From Rotaria socialis (taxonomy: Eukaryota; Rotifera; Eurotatoria; Philodinida; Philodinidae), in the NCBI GenBank assembly GCA_905331475.1, contig CAJNYU010000114.1, positions 434,001-498,000 on the forward strand: DNA of 64,000 nt. The letters run 5' to 3'. The notes under the pieces were generated by a model. The model had not been told where the DNA came from. It made no database searches and saw only the letters and a list, made by a program, of their open reading frames with translations. Positions 11,301 through 24,416 of the stretch are shown one piece after another. Numbering within the stretch: position 1 is the first letter of the stretch; each line of letters begins with the position of its first letter. The translations under genes were made by a program, and so were the position numbers.

Positions 11301-13694
11301 TTGAATGTGAAACAATATGTCTTCTGTACATATTGGCTCTCCATTTCAAAGAATTAAGTGTGTTTAAGCCAGCATCATCACGTGCACCGAATGGTGAAAC
11401 ATACGTAGTTGCACTTGGATTTCATGGTATCGATTCCGAAGTACTTCATTCTTTACTTTCATTTGTTTCCCCTAAATTTCCGTCTGGGAAAGCTCTATTA
11501 TCACGCGATTCAATACCACAATCGTTTCTTGATGCTCTGATTGAAATTACGGATTATTTTACGACGAAACAAAGCCAAGCTATTGAACGTAACCTTGAAT
11601 TGGACAGAATATGGAATCGAAATATTCAGCAAGCTATATTTCAATTAAATCAAGATGTTGTTAAAGAATTTCGACGACTCTGTTTCATTGATTACCGTTG
11701 CCAACAGTCAGTGCGCATTGTAAATAACGTTGAGCTCGACGGGTCAGCCAAAGCATTAGGTAATAGTGCTGCAGTTGTTAAAGGTGGATTACGTCAGCGA
11801 GCAGGTGGAACACTTGGTGATAGGCAAACGAGAAAGCGTGACCGAGAAGAGTTTTTATCAAGCACCAATATCGCAAAAGATGATAGTTACGCAGAAGACG
11901 AAGAAAAAAACAGGAAAAAAGTCAATTTAGGACATGGAAAAACAGTCATTTTGGGACGAAATATAGCAAAAGTATCCACTACAATTGATACTAATAATGA
12001 AGTAGAGATAGATTCGTCTATTGGTCAAAAACCCGAATCTACCAATGAATCAAAAGCAATGAAAATGATGAAAATGCTAGGTTATGTAGATGGACAGGGC
12101 TTGGGTGCGCAAGGTCAAGGACGAGCGACACCAGTAGAAACTATTATGCACAATACTCGTCTTGGGTTAGGTCATCATTATCAACCATCGATCAATTCAT
12201 CTTCATCTTCAGGCCCGCCCATTGTTACAGACGAACCATTATTTTCAAGTTATGATCAATCTATAGCAGCTAGTTCATCTTCTCTTACATTGAATCATAA
12301 ATCAATCACTATCGGCCTCAATTTGCGTTCCGTTTTATCATCACTTTTCGTCAAATTTGTTGATCTGGAATCGCTATATAAGAAACGTGAAGAATATATT
12401 TTCAAGATTACATCCGATCATTTAACAGAACCAAAAACTTTTATTAGTGATCAACTTGACCTGTTAAACAAAGAAGAACGATTTAGAAATATCCACGGAA
12501 TTTATACTAATTTTAAAAATGCATTTCAGTTGGCATCACTCGACAAAATATTTCACTTGGTAAGATAAAATACATGATGAATAATTTTTACTGAAATCTT
12601 AAACTAGTTTTACAGTTAGTCAGAGATTTTATGAGGTAGATAACGAACGCGACTGATGTTATTCGATAGTTAAAGGGTTTTTAATTAAAAGAAATTATCC
12701 CAGAACTACTTATTATTGCTCTATTTCAATTTCTATGATAGACATCAGTGACTGCAAATAATTCATCGACTCTGACATTCATCATTGACAATCAATCTTT
12801 AAGTGGTTTTGCTGAATATCTGGTTTGGCAACAAGGAAATCAAGTGCGTGGTCTGGTCGTTTCTGCTTTGAAAGATCCGTGCCCAATCTCTTCATCTGTT
12901 ATTTACAAGACTCAACTTGATCAAAATCATTCTAAAGTTCATTTGTTGTTTTCGGATGTCTCTATTTTACCGACTAATGTTAAAATTAATATGCGCTATA
13001 CCGAACAATATAATAAGCGTCAGTTAATTATTTCATGTCAACGTGCATTAGCTCTGTTGAATGATGGTGGTCATTTTGTATGTAAAATATTAGATACTTT
13101 AACACGTTTTACAGCTGGTCTTATTTATTTACTCTATCGTTCATTCAAATCGATCTCTATTCTACGTCCATTTACTCTCAATCCAGCAAGTTCTGAACGC
13201 TTTATAGTTTGCCGCGAATTAAAATATCCTGTTCACAAATCACTCATTCAACATCTTGATAATTTATTAAAATATGAAGCAACAGAAAATATTTTAGAAG
13301 TTGTACCTTTGAGTTGTTTACTTGAACCACAATTTCAACAATATTTGGCTGATACGAGTCAACGTTTATTACAACGAGAAATTCAAGCATTAGACAAACG
13401 TTTATGGCATATTGATCATCAATATGATGAACAGGTTTGTTAAAAATAATCCTGTCGAATTTCAACTTTTTTTTATATGATTTGCAATAGATCGATCTTG
13501 TGATCAGTGAAGAACATTGGGAAGAAGCACATGAATGTGTCACAGTTCAATGTCGACCTAAAGCGCCAGTTGTTGAACCGGATTCTGGCATACAATTACC
13601 CATTGGATGGACAAAAGAATGGAGTAAAAGAGAAGAAAAATTTTATTATTTTAATACGAATACGAACGAGTCTCGCTGGGAACCACCAACATAA
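8313..13694 (+). CDS. Cap-specific 2'-O-methyltransferase (CMTR2 type) fused to G-patch, pseudo-methyltransferase and WW domains
   Basis: Five exons: 8313-8805, 10015-10316, 11126-12559, 12742-13434, 13491-13694; they join in phase to 1041 residues. The N-terminal RrmJ/FtsJ-fold domain (about 90-420) has CEAPGAFI (178-185) and the K-D-K-E catalytic set: K150 in NAWIKMAE, D279 in VTGDGS, K319 in LVLKMF, E356. It aligns with CMTR2, which 2'-O-methylates the second transcribed nucleotide of capped mRNA. Next come a basic linker, a G-patch (about 573-615, MLGYVDGQGLG...GRATPVE), a second RrmJ-like domain (about 655-970, GHFVCKILD, ASSERFIVC) whose first catalytic Lys position is Gln733, and a C-terminal WW domain (last 32 residues, GW...YYF...WEPP). 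The second half resembles CMTR1. The start at 8313 is preferred over an upstream in-frame ATG at 8226 because the peptide after it is low-complexity Arg/Ser/Tyr/Asn-rich. A poly(A) signal AATAAA lies about 65 bp past the stop. Confidence 0.85.
8806..10014 (+). other. Intron 1 of the cap methyltransferase gene (1.2 kb)
   Basis: Bounded by AAAAG|GTAAAT and TTTACAG|ATTTT. Phase continuity gives PKDFPEDSS across the junction. AT-rich, no coding content seen. Intron 2 (10317-11125) is also long, about 0.8 kb, and looks empty. Confidence 0.75.
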
Positions 13695-14239
13695 AAACGC
13701 TCCTTATGTCCCTTAAATATGTCTTATTTTTCGTTGTTGTCTTCAGTTTAATGTAACCAATAAATTCTGCATCGTATAACTTTCTTCTTAACCAGTGATC
13801 ACAAATCATCGTAATGCATCAGTTGGTTATATATATATATATCTAGAAGTTTTTCATGTTGACAGGTGTAGGTGGATGCGTTAGTCTTATATTGATTCAC
13901 AATTATGCCTTTATTCGTGTGTAAATAGTTGTTTCTGTTTTGCATGAATATCATCATATTGATGCAAGATATTCTAGAAGTTGCACAACAATTCATAGAA
14001 AAAGGCAGCTCGGATAGAATATTCTTCTTGTTTCTTTTGGATACAGTTAGTCTTGTCAAATCATTAACATACATTTTGACGTTGATTATTGAAAATAGCA
14101 TGAAAAAAATTGTTGATTTTCTAAATAATTATATTTGCAATTATTCCTTTGTTTTTATTTAAAAAAATAATAAAAACAAACTATAAGAAAAAAGAAAAGT
14201 TCCTTAGTATATTCAATATTGATAGCTAGTAACACCCTG

Positions 14240-17200
14240 TTAGTTTGTAGTAGAAACTTCATTTGTATTAAGAGATGGAACAAATGCACCGTGTTGTTCT
14301 GAAATAGATTTTTTTTCGATTGCGAAAAATAAATATTTTTGTTTATTCTCACTTTCATGAACAGAAACTGTCATATTCGAAATCAATGGTCGTTTAATCA
14401 GTGGCAACGGAGAATTATTTCGTTTCAAATCACCAGCGGTCGAATTGTATGGTGTACGAGGATTTCGTTCTCGACTTTTTCCTATTTTATTGTTATAACA
14501 GATTTAAAAAAAATAAAAGAAAAACAAAGCGATTAAACTACCTGATAAAGTAGAAACACTTTCTCGTGAGACACGAACGATAGTTTCCGTCGGTTTTCTT
14601 ATTCGATCATTGCCTATACCAGGTCTTGTTAAAGCAACATACGAACGTAAATTCAGTGATGGTACACATGGGTCGATTCCATTTTTACTAAAAGCAGATA
14701 GAAGAGGTGTACTAGCATGAGACATAGGCATTAATGATCGTTGAATATCCAGTTCTTGTAATCGAGTTAATTCATTTAATTGTACAGGTTCACTTCCATC
14801 ATCAGTATTGATACCAGTTGAATTATTCTGTTGACCTGTCGGTGCCACCGAAGGTACAGGAAAACTAGTTTCAATCTATGATTGTTGAGTAAATCAATAA
14901 TAGCAATAGATTCTATCATATTTATTCGCTTACATTAAATTGTGGTTCGTCGTCGTATGGTGAATTCATTGTTGGTAGCTGTGTCAACATCTGTTGATCT
15001 CCATCTGTGTGACTACTTGTCGATTGTGATTGCATTGATTGTCGACTGGTATAATGTTTTCTCTTTGTTGCATTTGGAGTTAATAATGCTTCTCGTCGAC
15101 ATTTGTCATATTGCATATAGGATTGAGTGGCAGTTCTTAATGACAAAAACACTTAATTGGCTTGATAAACCTTACGACTTCTTTTGTTCATATGCGAGAG
15201 CATGTTTGATTTACGAAAAAAACAAGGCCAACCGAAAGAAAAATTTTATATTTTTTTCATTTGTAAATTTCGGCCGACGAAATGAATTCATCTATGATTA
15301 AAGTGATTGTCAAATTTTAGAAATAAATAAATGAGGAAAGATCGGATTCGCATCCGATGGTTACGTGTACTGCAAAAACTGAGTCAGTTTATATATGTTT
15401 TGAATAATACTGACAAAAAATGTTTTTTTGAAAAAATGAGATCATTCTGTGTACAAAATTTCAAGACAATTGGACGCGGCTTTCAAGAGTTATCGTGTTA
15501 ATGGTCGGGCACACTGACCGAATCTAGAGCGTACTCACTTTTTGAGTACACAAAAACATTCTGTTTACTCGAAATATTATATTTTTTTTAAATTCTTATA
15601 TAGATCATTCAATGAGAAACATGTCAGCATACGCATTCTCTCTCTCTCTGTCTCTCTCCTTCTTTCAAGCATCAATCTGATGTCAGAGGCAAAAGATTTT
15701 CTGAATAATATGAATATTTCTCAAAAACAAAATGACAGATATTACCGAAATTTTCACGAGAAAATGAACTGTTGGAATATCAAGGAATTACAGAATTTCT
15801 AACTTCCTAATCATTGTTATTCTATTAGATTAAAAGAAAGAACTGTTTGAGTATACCAGTTGAAATATCGTATTGATAAATTTTAGAATATCACATATAG
15901 TTCTATATTTACCGTCCTCGATACGAATACAGTGGGCGTATTAAAAATATGCTGGATTCATTTTCCAAACTATCAAATTTTTCTGTTATTGTTCTTGCTA
16001 AGAAAGCTCGCTGTTGGCGAAGATGTGATATAAGCGCACCGATTTGATTTGACCGCTAAATTCGTGATAGACAACAAAATTCGTGTTAGAAAAACAACAA
16101 TCTTAGTTCAACAAACTCTTTCATGAAACGTTTCTATTTTTTCTAGAGAACGTTTTCTTCCATGATCACGAACATAATTTGCAATACGATCTAAAAACGA
16201 ACAATTTGAATTCGAAATATTAACTTTATTATTTACTTTCAATTTCAATTGCTTTCCGAAATTGAATATATCGTTTAACGAGATTACCAAATTGTTGAGA
16301 TGGCAAACGAATATAATCTGTCATTGCTGTATTCAATTCCTAGACGACAACATACGTATTTCTTTGTAAAGCTGTTTCTCTGTAGTGAACATACGGTATA
16401 TGTTTCTTCAGGTACTTTTCCTTTATAAACGGCATGTTGAAGTGTTTGTTCATTTCTTTCGGCATCAAGACGCGTAAACATAATACTCGGCTCCATTATA
16501 CCTTCAGCTTCGACTTTTGTTAGACGTTTTTGAAGATGTAATATTTCATGGCGAAGACTTCTTATTAATTTTTTTTGTTCAAGAATGAGATTTTCATTTT
16601 CACTAGTAGACAAAACATATGGACACTTTTTAGATTAAAATTATTTTCTTTACTCTAATGCTTCTTTATGTTTTTTATTTGCTTCATTTAAAAGTCTTGT
16701 TGCATGTTCATATTTAGCGGTTAAGTCAGCTATTGTAAGTTCTTTTTCTTGAAGAATCAATGATTGTTGATTATCAATGATGGACGATTCTTTGATGGGT
16801 TCGGGTTCTATTTCAATTGAGCTTTGTTTTATTTGATATTCATTGATTGTTGTTTGTAATGTTGTCAGACATATCTGTAAAATTTTAACTGTATCTTTCA
16901 GTACGCATTCGGAATTTTTAATGAAGTCATTTGTTGCATGGCTACCAGATGATAGTTGTTGAATTATTTGTAGACGATCAGCTAAGAATGTGAATTTATA
17001 TTTTTCAAGTAATTTTGTTATTGCGTGACGAAATTTATAGATGATGTCATATACATAGAAAAATCCAACTTTGAATTGATCTGTTTCCGTTCCTGATATT
17101 GTGATTCTGATAGAAGAAATATAAATTTAATATGAACAGATATTTACAAAAGAATTTACTCTGTGTGTTCTGATCCGTGCCGAGAGCTTCTCTCTGATGT

Positions 17201-20200
17201 TTGTTCTTGTTGATCTTGTTCGATCGCTAGATGAATAGTGAAAAATAAAAATGCATCAGTCTTTTCGAGTTTTCAAATATTTACTTGACTGATTTTCATC
17301 AGTTTCATCTTTGTTTTCTAAAGATTTAATAGCACAGTTATCGATTCAGAAGAAATGAAAAATAATAATAAGACAAAATAGAAAAAAAAACAATACTCAT
17401 ATCTGTACTTCCTAACATATCATTTGCTTTATTTACCAGGAATGTTTCCTAATGATATCTTTTCATGCATAGTTGTTGAAGATAATACATCAATATTAGC
17501 TTGTTTTGAAACTTGATTTACTTCAAGTTTTTCTTCCTCGACTAACGATGCTGGCGGACATTCTATAATAGATTCATTTCCGTCACTGATACCCTAAAGT
17601 TGAGTTAAAATAGACTAATGATTTATTTTCTTATTCGATGGTAGACGATGAAAAACGAAAGTTAAATATGATTACCTGTGAAGAAGATGAAAACTGATTG
17701 TTCAATAGTTGATCCAAAGGATTAGTATTTTCCGCTAATGAAGTGACGTTTTCAAGAGTGTTTTGTTGTTCCTGGAAAACAAAGCTTAAATCCTATTTGC
17801 ATGTATGACAATATCTTTAATGGTTAATCTGACTTTCTATGTCGTTTCTCTCGGTGAATATTTCTATACGTCGATAGTCAATCTTGAGCGTTTGTATGAA
17901 AATGATATCTTTCTACGTCAGCTCCATGTGATCTTCAAAATATCAATGAGCTAATCCACGCGCCTATTTTAACAGAAAACATTGACGTAGAAATGCCTGT
18001 CACATTAAAAATGGATTTACTTTTAGAAAAATGAATATAAAAGTATTTTTCATCATTAACTAGCTGTTCCCCATGTTAACTGAGCACACTTTATTTCTTG
18101 CATCAGCTCACTCAACATGCGAATGTCTGACGCACGAAGAACTATTCGATACAGAGTAATGAAATAATAAATAGATTTGAAAGTCAAAATAAAGTCAATG
18201 TTAACAAATTTGATTATTCGTTTCCATCGTAAAAGATAACAGACTGCGAACGAAACATTATTCTTTTTACAATTTTTGAACGAGAACTTTTTGTGTTGGG
18301 ATATGCTTAACAAACGCTAGATAACTATTAAAATAGTCGATAATAAAAATGACTTCATGTTATAAATATTTATAATTCGCCTTCGTCATTCTAAACAATA
18401 GAATCATACATCGCAGTGTCCTGATAAATCCCGAGGGGGACGTCGTTTGCCAATAATTTTTCCGCTGGAATCCTGACAAGTGCTTCGATGTATGAATAGA
18501 ATCCTATGAAATTTTATGTTTTCGACAGTGCGCTGCCTACGCATCTACTCCTAGTTACCGAGAGGATCAAGTATGCAACTTTGGTTTTTATATTGCAAAG
18601 TCTTTCCTGAAACTGAATTATATAAACAAGGGATGCATCGTCTTATTTTAGATACACTACAAAGAAGTCTTCTAGGATAATTTCTCACTGAGTCAGATAA
18701 AAAGTACGAGAGGTTTGTAGATAAATCGTTTTTCGGATTATCGATTCTCGTTTGGAAATCGAGTATCATCTATTGAAGAAGTATAACACTACGTGTTTTG
18801 TATTAGTAAAATGAAAATAAAGAAGACATGCAAGTTTTGCCTTTCAGCTGCAAAGACACTGTATTGACAAACGTCTCAACAGAGTCTTTTCTTTGCACAA
18901 ATATACAACGAGTTGAGACAAACACAATTATCCTTACTGTTTGTGTCTCTTGGTCGACTAAAATCTTTCTCTATAGATGAAGAACCTTACAATTAAGAAC
19001 AAAAAAATGACAAATTCGTTAAGACGTAAATACCAATGTCGCTGTTTCACTATTGAGTAATTGTAGCTGATTCAATGCTTCTTGAGATGGGTTTTGTTCG
19101 TCAACATTTAATTGAGTCGATGTATCTTCTGATTGTTTTTGTACCTCTATCTGTAAATGAGAAGAGTTCGCTGTTTTTTCGAGCAAAATTTTCTTTTCCT
19201 AGTGTTAATTGTTAGAGAGAGAAAAAAACTCATTGCAAACAACGAAATCATGTCTTACTTGTTCGCAAGCTATTTTGTATTCATCAAATTGTTGTACTAA
19301 GTTTTGTATTCTTTCATTATTTATCGATTCTCTTATTTCAAGTTCTCTCAATAGCTCTCTCACACGGCAAGTAGCCTGAAAATATAAATGTATATGGAGC
19401 ATAATTGATTGTTGTTGCCATTCATAAACATCAACATACGAAATTTCGTAGACTTGCGAATACTGTGGGTAAATTTTCGTTTGTGACATTATTCAAATCT
19501 ATTCCATCGGTTGATTTAAATAATAAGTTAAGATCTGACATGTCTTCTATTTTATTAGAATCTACGTGTTCACTATGACCGATGATTTCTTTTGTCTGAT
19601 CAACTGTTTGTATTTCTTTATCCTAAATTAAAGAAATTAATTTTTTTCTGCTCGAACAATAAAAAAATCTTACAGAAAAAGTCGTTGATTTCACTTCTTC
19701 GTTGTCTGTTTGAATTGAAACACTTATTGGTGCAAGTTTATTGTCTTTGTCTTCGGTTGTTTCTTTTATGAAGAAGCGAAGTATGCAATGTAAAAAGAAA
19801 AAAACAGATTACAAACATACCATTTGTTGTTCTTGTACCAGTAGTATCCTGAATTGAGAAAAAAATGTTATATTTTTTTATTCAATAGAATATTAATTAA
19901 ATCGGAATATTCCGGTGGAAAATGTCAATTTTACAAGAAAGTTTTTAAACGTAAAGCTCATCACCAGAGAAATGGTGACACCGATATTATTCTACGCCGA
20001 AGCAATTTTCTATTTGCATGTAAATTAATAGAAAAGAAAGTACTCTATAGTCCTTTATAATTAGATCTCGACTCGGATATGATGACTGATTAGAGTCGGC
20101 TAATTTTCAGTCCGATAAGCTCTAGATATCATAAGAAGTGTGTCCTATCCTTGACGATATTAGGTGATGCTGATCGTCTAACGTCATTGTGAGCATCGAA

Positions 20201-22216
20201 ATAAAATTCGACTACATTTGAAAATGTTCAGCGTTGCTGACACAATGTTTTCTGAAGATTAAGATGAAAGAAGCCATGACAACACGTGGCAGCAATGCAA
20301 CATTTAGGTAGAAAATGACTATTCTATGTGTGAACAATTCGAGTATAAATAAATGCGTAGATGTATTGACAATGTTTGAAACACTTCTTATTAAATAGCT
20401 GCAAATGAAAGCCTAAACTTACAAGTCGACACAGCATTTCAAGGTAATCAGAATATATAATTACTCTTTGTAATAATTTATTTTCATATTTATAAAAATT
20501 TTTATAGGAAAATGTGTGAAAAATTTAGTGAACAACGACAAGTAAAAAATATCAAACATATATAGCATCAAAAAGTTATCCGTATTCGAAGGAACAATCT
20601 TATCTCAATATTTTGTAAGCCTTATGTAAAATATGGTTAACGTAAACAAACTGTTTGATAGATTTTAAGTATAAATCAACAAGAAGTTTATCATTAATTG
20701 ATAGTCATCCTTTCATGTGAGAATTAAAATCAAAATGTTCATCTTATTATTCTTTGAAATTTTGTCTATGTTTGAACAAAAATTGTTTCAAAATAAATAA
20801 TTTTTTCAATCGTCTCTAACAAATTGCGAGACCATTGACAACTCGTGATGTGACCGTGCAGAAGACAAACAAGTAGAAAAAAAGCACGACTCTTCCATTC
20901 ATATTTATATTCAATTTTCAATACTTACTTCTGCATTCGAATGAGAAATAACAGATTGAACTGTTTCCGAATCATTTTTTTGATATTCATATTGTTGAAT
21001 ACTATTTTCTAATTCTTTAGTATGATCTTTGTAAGATTTAAGTTCTATTTTACATTCATTCAATTCATCATTTAATATTCTCTATAGTAAAAGCTTTTAA
21101 ATAAAAATATTATTTATTCTTTATTTTCCTACTTGATTGTTCTGATTCATGTCTATTTCGTGACGTAGTTGATCAACTTCTCTTTCTAAGCATTGAATTT
21201 GATCATCTCTATTTGTTATTTCTGAAAACGAAAAATTGTTTTCTAGATTCATAGATTTTTCTCGTAATATCATCTACCTGTATTTGCTTGGTCTAATTTT
21301 GATTGAAGATTACTTAGTTGTTCTTTGATTTCTTTTGAAATCTGAACTGCTTTCTTTTTTCCTCTTTAGAACATATCCATAATTATAAACGAGACAAACT
21401 AGCTGATTTTTATTTACTTTGCTTGTTGTTTTGCAACAGCAGTTTGAACTAAATATTCTATAATTTGTTCATTAAGTTCATTTAATTGTGTACCTAATTG
21501 TTTAACATGAACAAAACAATCTTTAACATCGAATGATTTAAGTGCTTGATCGATTTCATTTTGTGTTTCAGTTGTTTCATCGTAATTATAAAATTCTTTT
21601 GCACTAAAATTTTGTTTTTGCTCGATAAAAAACTATTAGAAAAACATGAATCTAATTCGATTAAATTTAAATCGACAATCACTTGGCCGATTTGTTGAAG
21701 AAGTTGAATTTTTTCTTCGGTCTTTTCCGTTTGTCCAACAATGAAAATTGTTAAACGTTGTTTGTACTAGATGATAGAATTATAGTAATAAAAGAAAACC
21801 TCTGAATTGCTAAACATTTACTCGTTGTTTAGCTAAACTGTCATTCAATAAGCTTTCTAATTCTTTTATATCAGTAACATATTCAACATTTGAAACATCA
21901 TCACGTGGCATTCCATGTTGAATTAACGACGATTGAACCGAATATTCATAGTTGTTCAATGTCTAAAAGATTTATTTTTTTGCACAGAATTTAAACAGAA
22001 ATGAAAACAAAACAAATTACTTACCGTATCAACACGTTTAAGAACTTTATCTAATTCTTCTTTTGTTTGATTGGCAATGCGTTGTAAGCGACTTCGAACG
22101 TTCTTTTGGATAATTTCTCGACCTGGATCTCGGCTATTAGAATCACTATCTTCATTTTCTGTACTACTCGCATATTTGTATGATATATTTGAGTTGGTGT
22201 ATTCGCGGTGAAACAT
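14240..22216 (-). CDS. Large coiled-coil protein, many exons, unrecognised family
   Basis: Read 5'-3' on the minus strand there are roughly 20 small exons with GT-AG introns. Clear ones: 22216-22025 (ATG start), about 21962-21820, two or three between 21760 and 21421, 21360-21280, 21220-21135, 21080-20932, then after a 1.1-kb intron 19850-19820, 19765-19680, 19622-19450 and 19380-19260, after a further stretch 17770-17430, 17110-16640, 16613-16380, 16340-16240, 16180-16100, about 16060-15910, 15170-14940, 14870-14542 and the last to a stop at 14240. The peptide is mostly charged heptads (e.g. QCLEREVDQLRHEI, LEQKKLIRSLRHEILHLQKR) with two possible dynein-light-chain-type motifs, VSIQTD and KEIQTV, in a mid-protein acidic linker. 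The C-terminal 200 residues are Ser/Pro-rich. I infer a structural role, perhaps ciliary or centrosomal; no named family is claimed. Several exon edges are approximate, and the locus could be more than one gene. Confidence 0.6.
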
Positions 22217-23439
22217 ATTTTATCTAGTTGTCAGAAGGAAAAAAAAAGAATTAGAAATACATTTTGCATTCATAACTGATTTCTTTTAATCATTTTATTG
22301 TTACATCATTTTTTTCTGACGTATTACAAAATTCGATAAGTTCAAACAAGGCTTCGGTTCACAGTTTATAATTTATTATAAGTACAGAGAATAACAAAAG
22401 ACAGAACAAAAGTCTATTGTCTTTTCAATTCTTTCAAAAATCTGGCATAAGTTATTGATTTTAATACAAACAGACTACTGTATAATAATAAGACATTATT
22501 CAAAAGAAAAAAGAAATTGAAATTAAACAACTCTATACTACCATCATTTGCATCTCTATAATGTATATCAAATGAAAAGAAAACAAAGAAATTTTGTCAT
22601 AGATATAATATTAAAAAGTTAGTTCTAATATGTGTATATATTCATCATGAAAAAAAAACAATATTTTCTAAATAATGGCAGAACATCACTTATGTTAGTC
22701 AACCCAAGCAGATTTATTTCTTCTTTCTCTTATTCTTTTATTTACCATTCATACATACTGGTTGTGTTTTACTTACTTAATGGCTTTTAAAGTTAAAAAA
22801 AAGGGTTTAATTTATGCGCACACATAGCTGTACACAGCTATTTTTCTTTTTATTCTTTCTCTCATCAGCAACCTACACACAAACATACTCTGATGGTACC
22901 ATAGAAGCGCTGATTTTCGCGCTCCAAGGAGAAAATGATGTATCATTAACGTGAAAAATAAATTCTTAATCGCTTCAATGCCAAATGAATGTATAGTAAT
23001 ATTTCCTTTCCATGATACTTCATACAATGGCAAGGTTTTTACGATAGAGGAAATCATTTAAAAAACACTTTCTAAATTCGTAATTGAGTTTATTTGGCGA
23101 ATCTTTATTAGAATATTTCTATGGTTGATGAGCACTTGAGCAAATCAGCATGAATATACGTTACAAAATTCAAATGAATGCGAAAGAAAAACAACAAAAT
23201 GTATTGAATTTCAAAAGCTTTATGTCAACGTCTGACATGGGAAATAGCAATAGTTGATGCTCAAACAACGAATCATGATGCTTTTCTTTTCTTTTTTTTC
23301 TCCGTTGATAGACGGTGTTTCTCTTTTTAATCATTTTTTTTCTACACTGAAAATTCTTACTCAAAGAATAAAAAGTCTAATTTGAAAAGTAATTTGTTTA
23401 TTCGATTGACTCAAAAGCAATTCACAAAGGAAATAGGAA
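22217..23439. other. Intergenic, nothing recognised
   Basis: AT-rich with many homopolymer tracts. No convincing coding region. Short open frames at 22812-23057 and 23170-23364 lack composition or similarity that would support a gene. Confidence 0.5.
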
Positions 23440-24416
23440 TTATTTTCTTAAAAGTAATGTTATTATTAAGGGAAACATCCATTGGCAATGCATCATTGGT
23501 TGATGGGATTTTGCTAATATCGTATTTCCGTTTGATTTAGTTGAATTTGTTTCTGACATTGGCCAAATTTTGTATTCTATCAATAAATTTCGTACTTTTA
23601 TATCTATGTCCTTTCCATTACACAACTGCTTGTTACATGCTTAGATAAAAGCGACATCAGAATCTGGTTCTCCCGCGCTGATCGATCCAACTATGAGACC
23701 TGCTGGGTTGTTAATCTCACCTTGAGGAACACATTTTCGTTCGACAGTAAATCGATCTTTACGATTGAATTGACAAAATCCATTGACACAAAGCACATTT
23801 CGTCCTTGATTATCAGAGCATGTGAGATTGGCAACGACTGCTCGACTTGCATACAAAAGCTCACTTAGTTTTTGATGAAGTTCTTCATATTTTAAATTTT
23901 TCACTAGAAAAAAATACATTCAAAAGTACTTTATTACTTGACTGTTTGCATTTGGTCATGGTTTATGTGTTTATATTTATCACACTTACTGAAGTTATAT
24001 GTCGTATTCACATCTTGTATACATACTGCATTATCACTACAACTCGATTGAAGTGAATGGATAGCTCTAGTTTTGTCAAGCCAAATCATTGTCAAGTTTG
24101 TTTTCACTGTAGCTCTATTCGACATCAGCAGTGTATAATCAGGAAGATTCCCCAAGTCCATAGAGCCATTCTTCAGTTCATAATTAATATATAATGATCC
24201 CGTACACATTGAACCGACTGCTTCTTTTTTAGGACAACTGGATGTTGTTATGTTCAATGGTTTTGAAGAATCTAATGTTATTGTTTCCCCACAGTTTGAG
24301 CATAAACCAGCCAAGGTTAGATTTGGCAAGTAGAAAATCAGAACAAATGTAACGAAATAGCAGAACATAATTGCCAAATGAATTACAATTGTGAAATAGG
24401 CGTGGTTGCTTCGCAT
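23440..24416 (-). pseudogene. Cysteine-rich secreted / GPI-like protein with in-frame stop
   Basis: Exon 1 is 24416-23990 and exon 2 starts at 23903; the intron has a perfect GTAAGT donor and TTTTTTTCTAG acceptor, and the phase fits. The product begins with a hydrophobic signal-anchor segment (FCYFVTFVLIFYLPNL), then an extracellular domain with paired Cys (CSNCGE, SSCPKKE, CSDNAVC), several N-glycosylation sites, and CVNGFC...RKCVPQGE. Translation stops at TAA 23643-23641, yet the same frame continues at once with ACNKQLCNG and another 65 residues, ending in a hydrophobic tail WMFPLIITLLL like a GPI signal. So the gene looks interrupted by one nonsense codon near the end. It could instead be a functional shorter protein, a sequencing error or an unseen splice. 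Family not named; the pattern resembles Ly6-like small surface proteins. Confidence 0.55.

Noticed and set aside
8313-13694. Two separate genes (CMTR2 and CMTR1)
   Set aside because: Exon 3 is a continuous 478-codon frame linking the first methyltransferase domain to the G-patch and second domain, and the total frame closes in phase to 1041 residues.
18056-18769. Minus-strand ORFs as a separate small gene
   Set aside because: They lie in a long intron of the coiled-coil gene, lack domain signals, and have the length expected by chance in AT-rich sequence.
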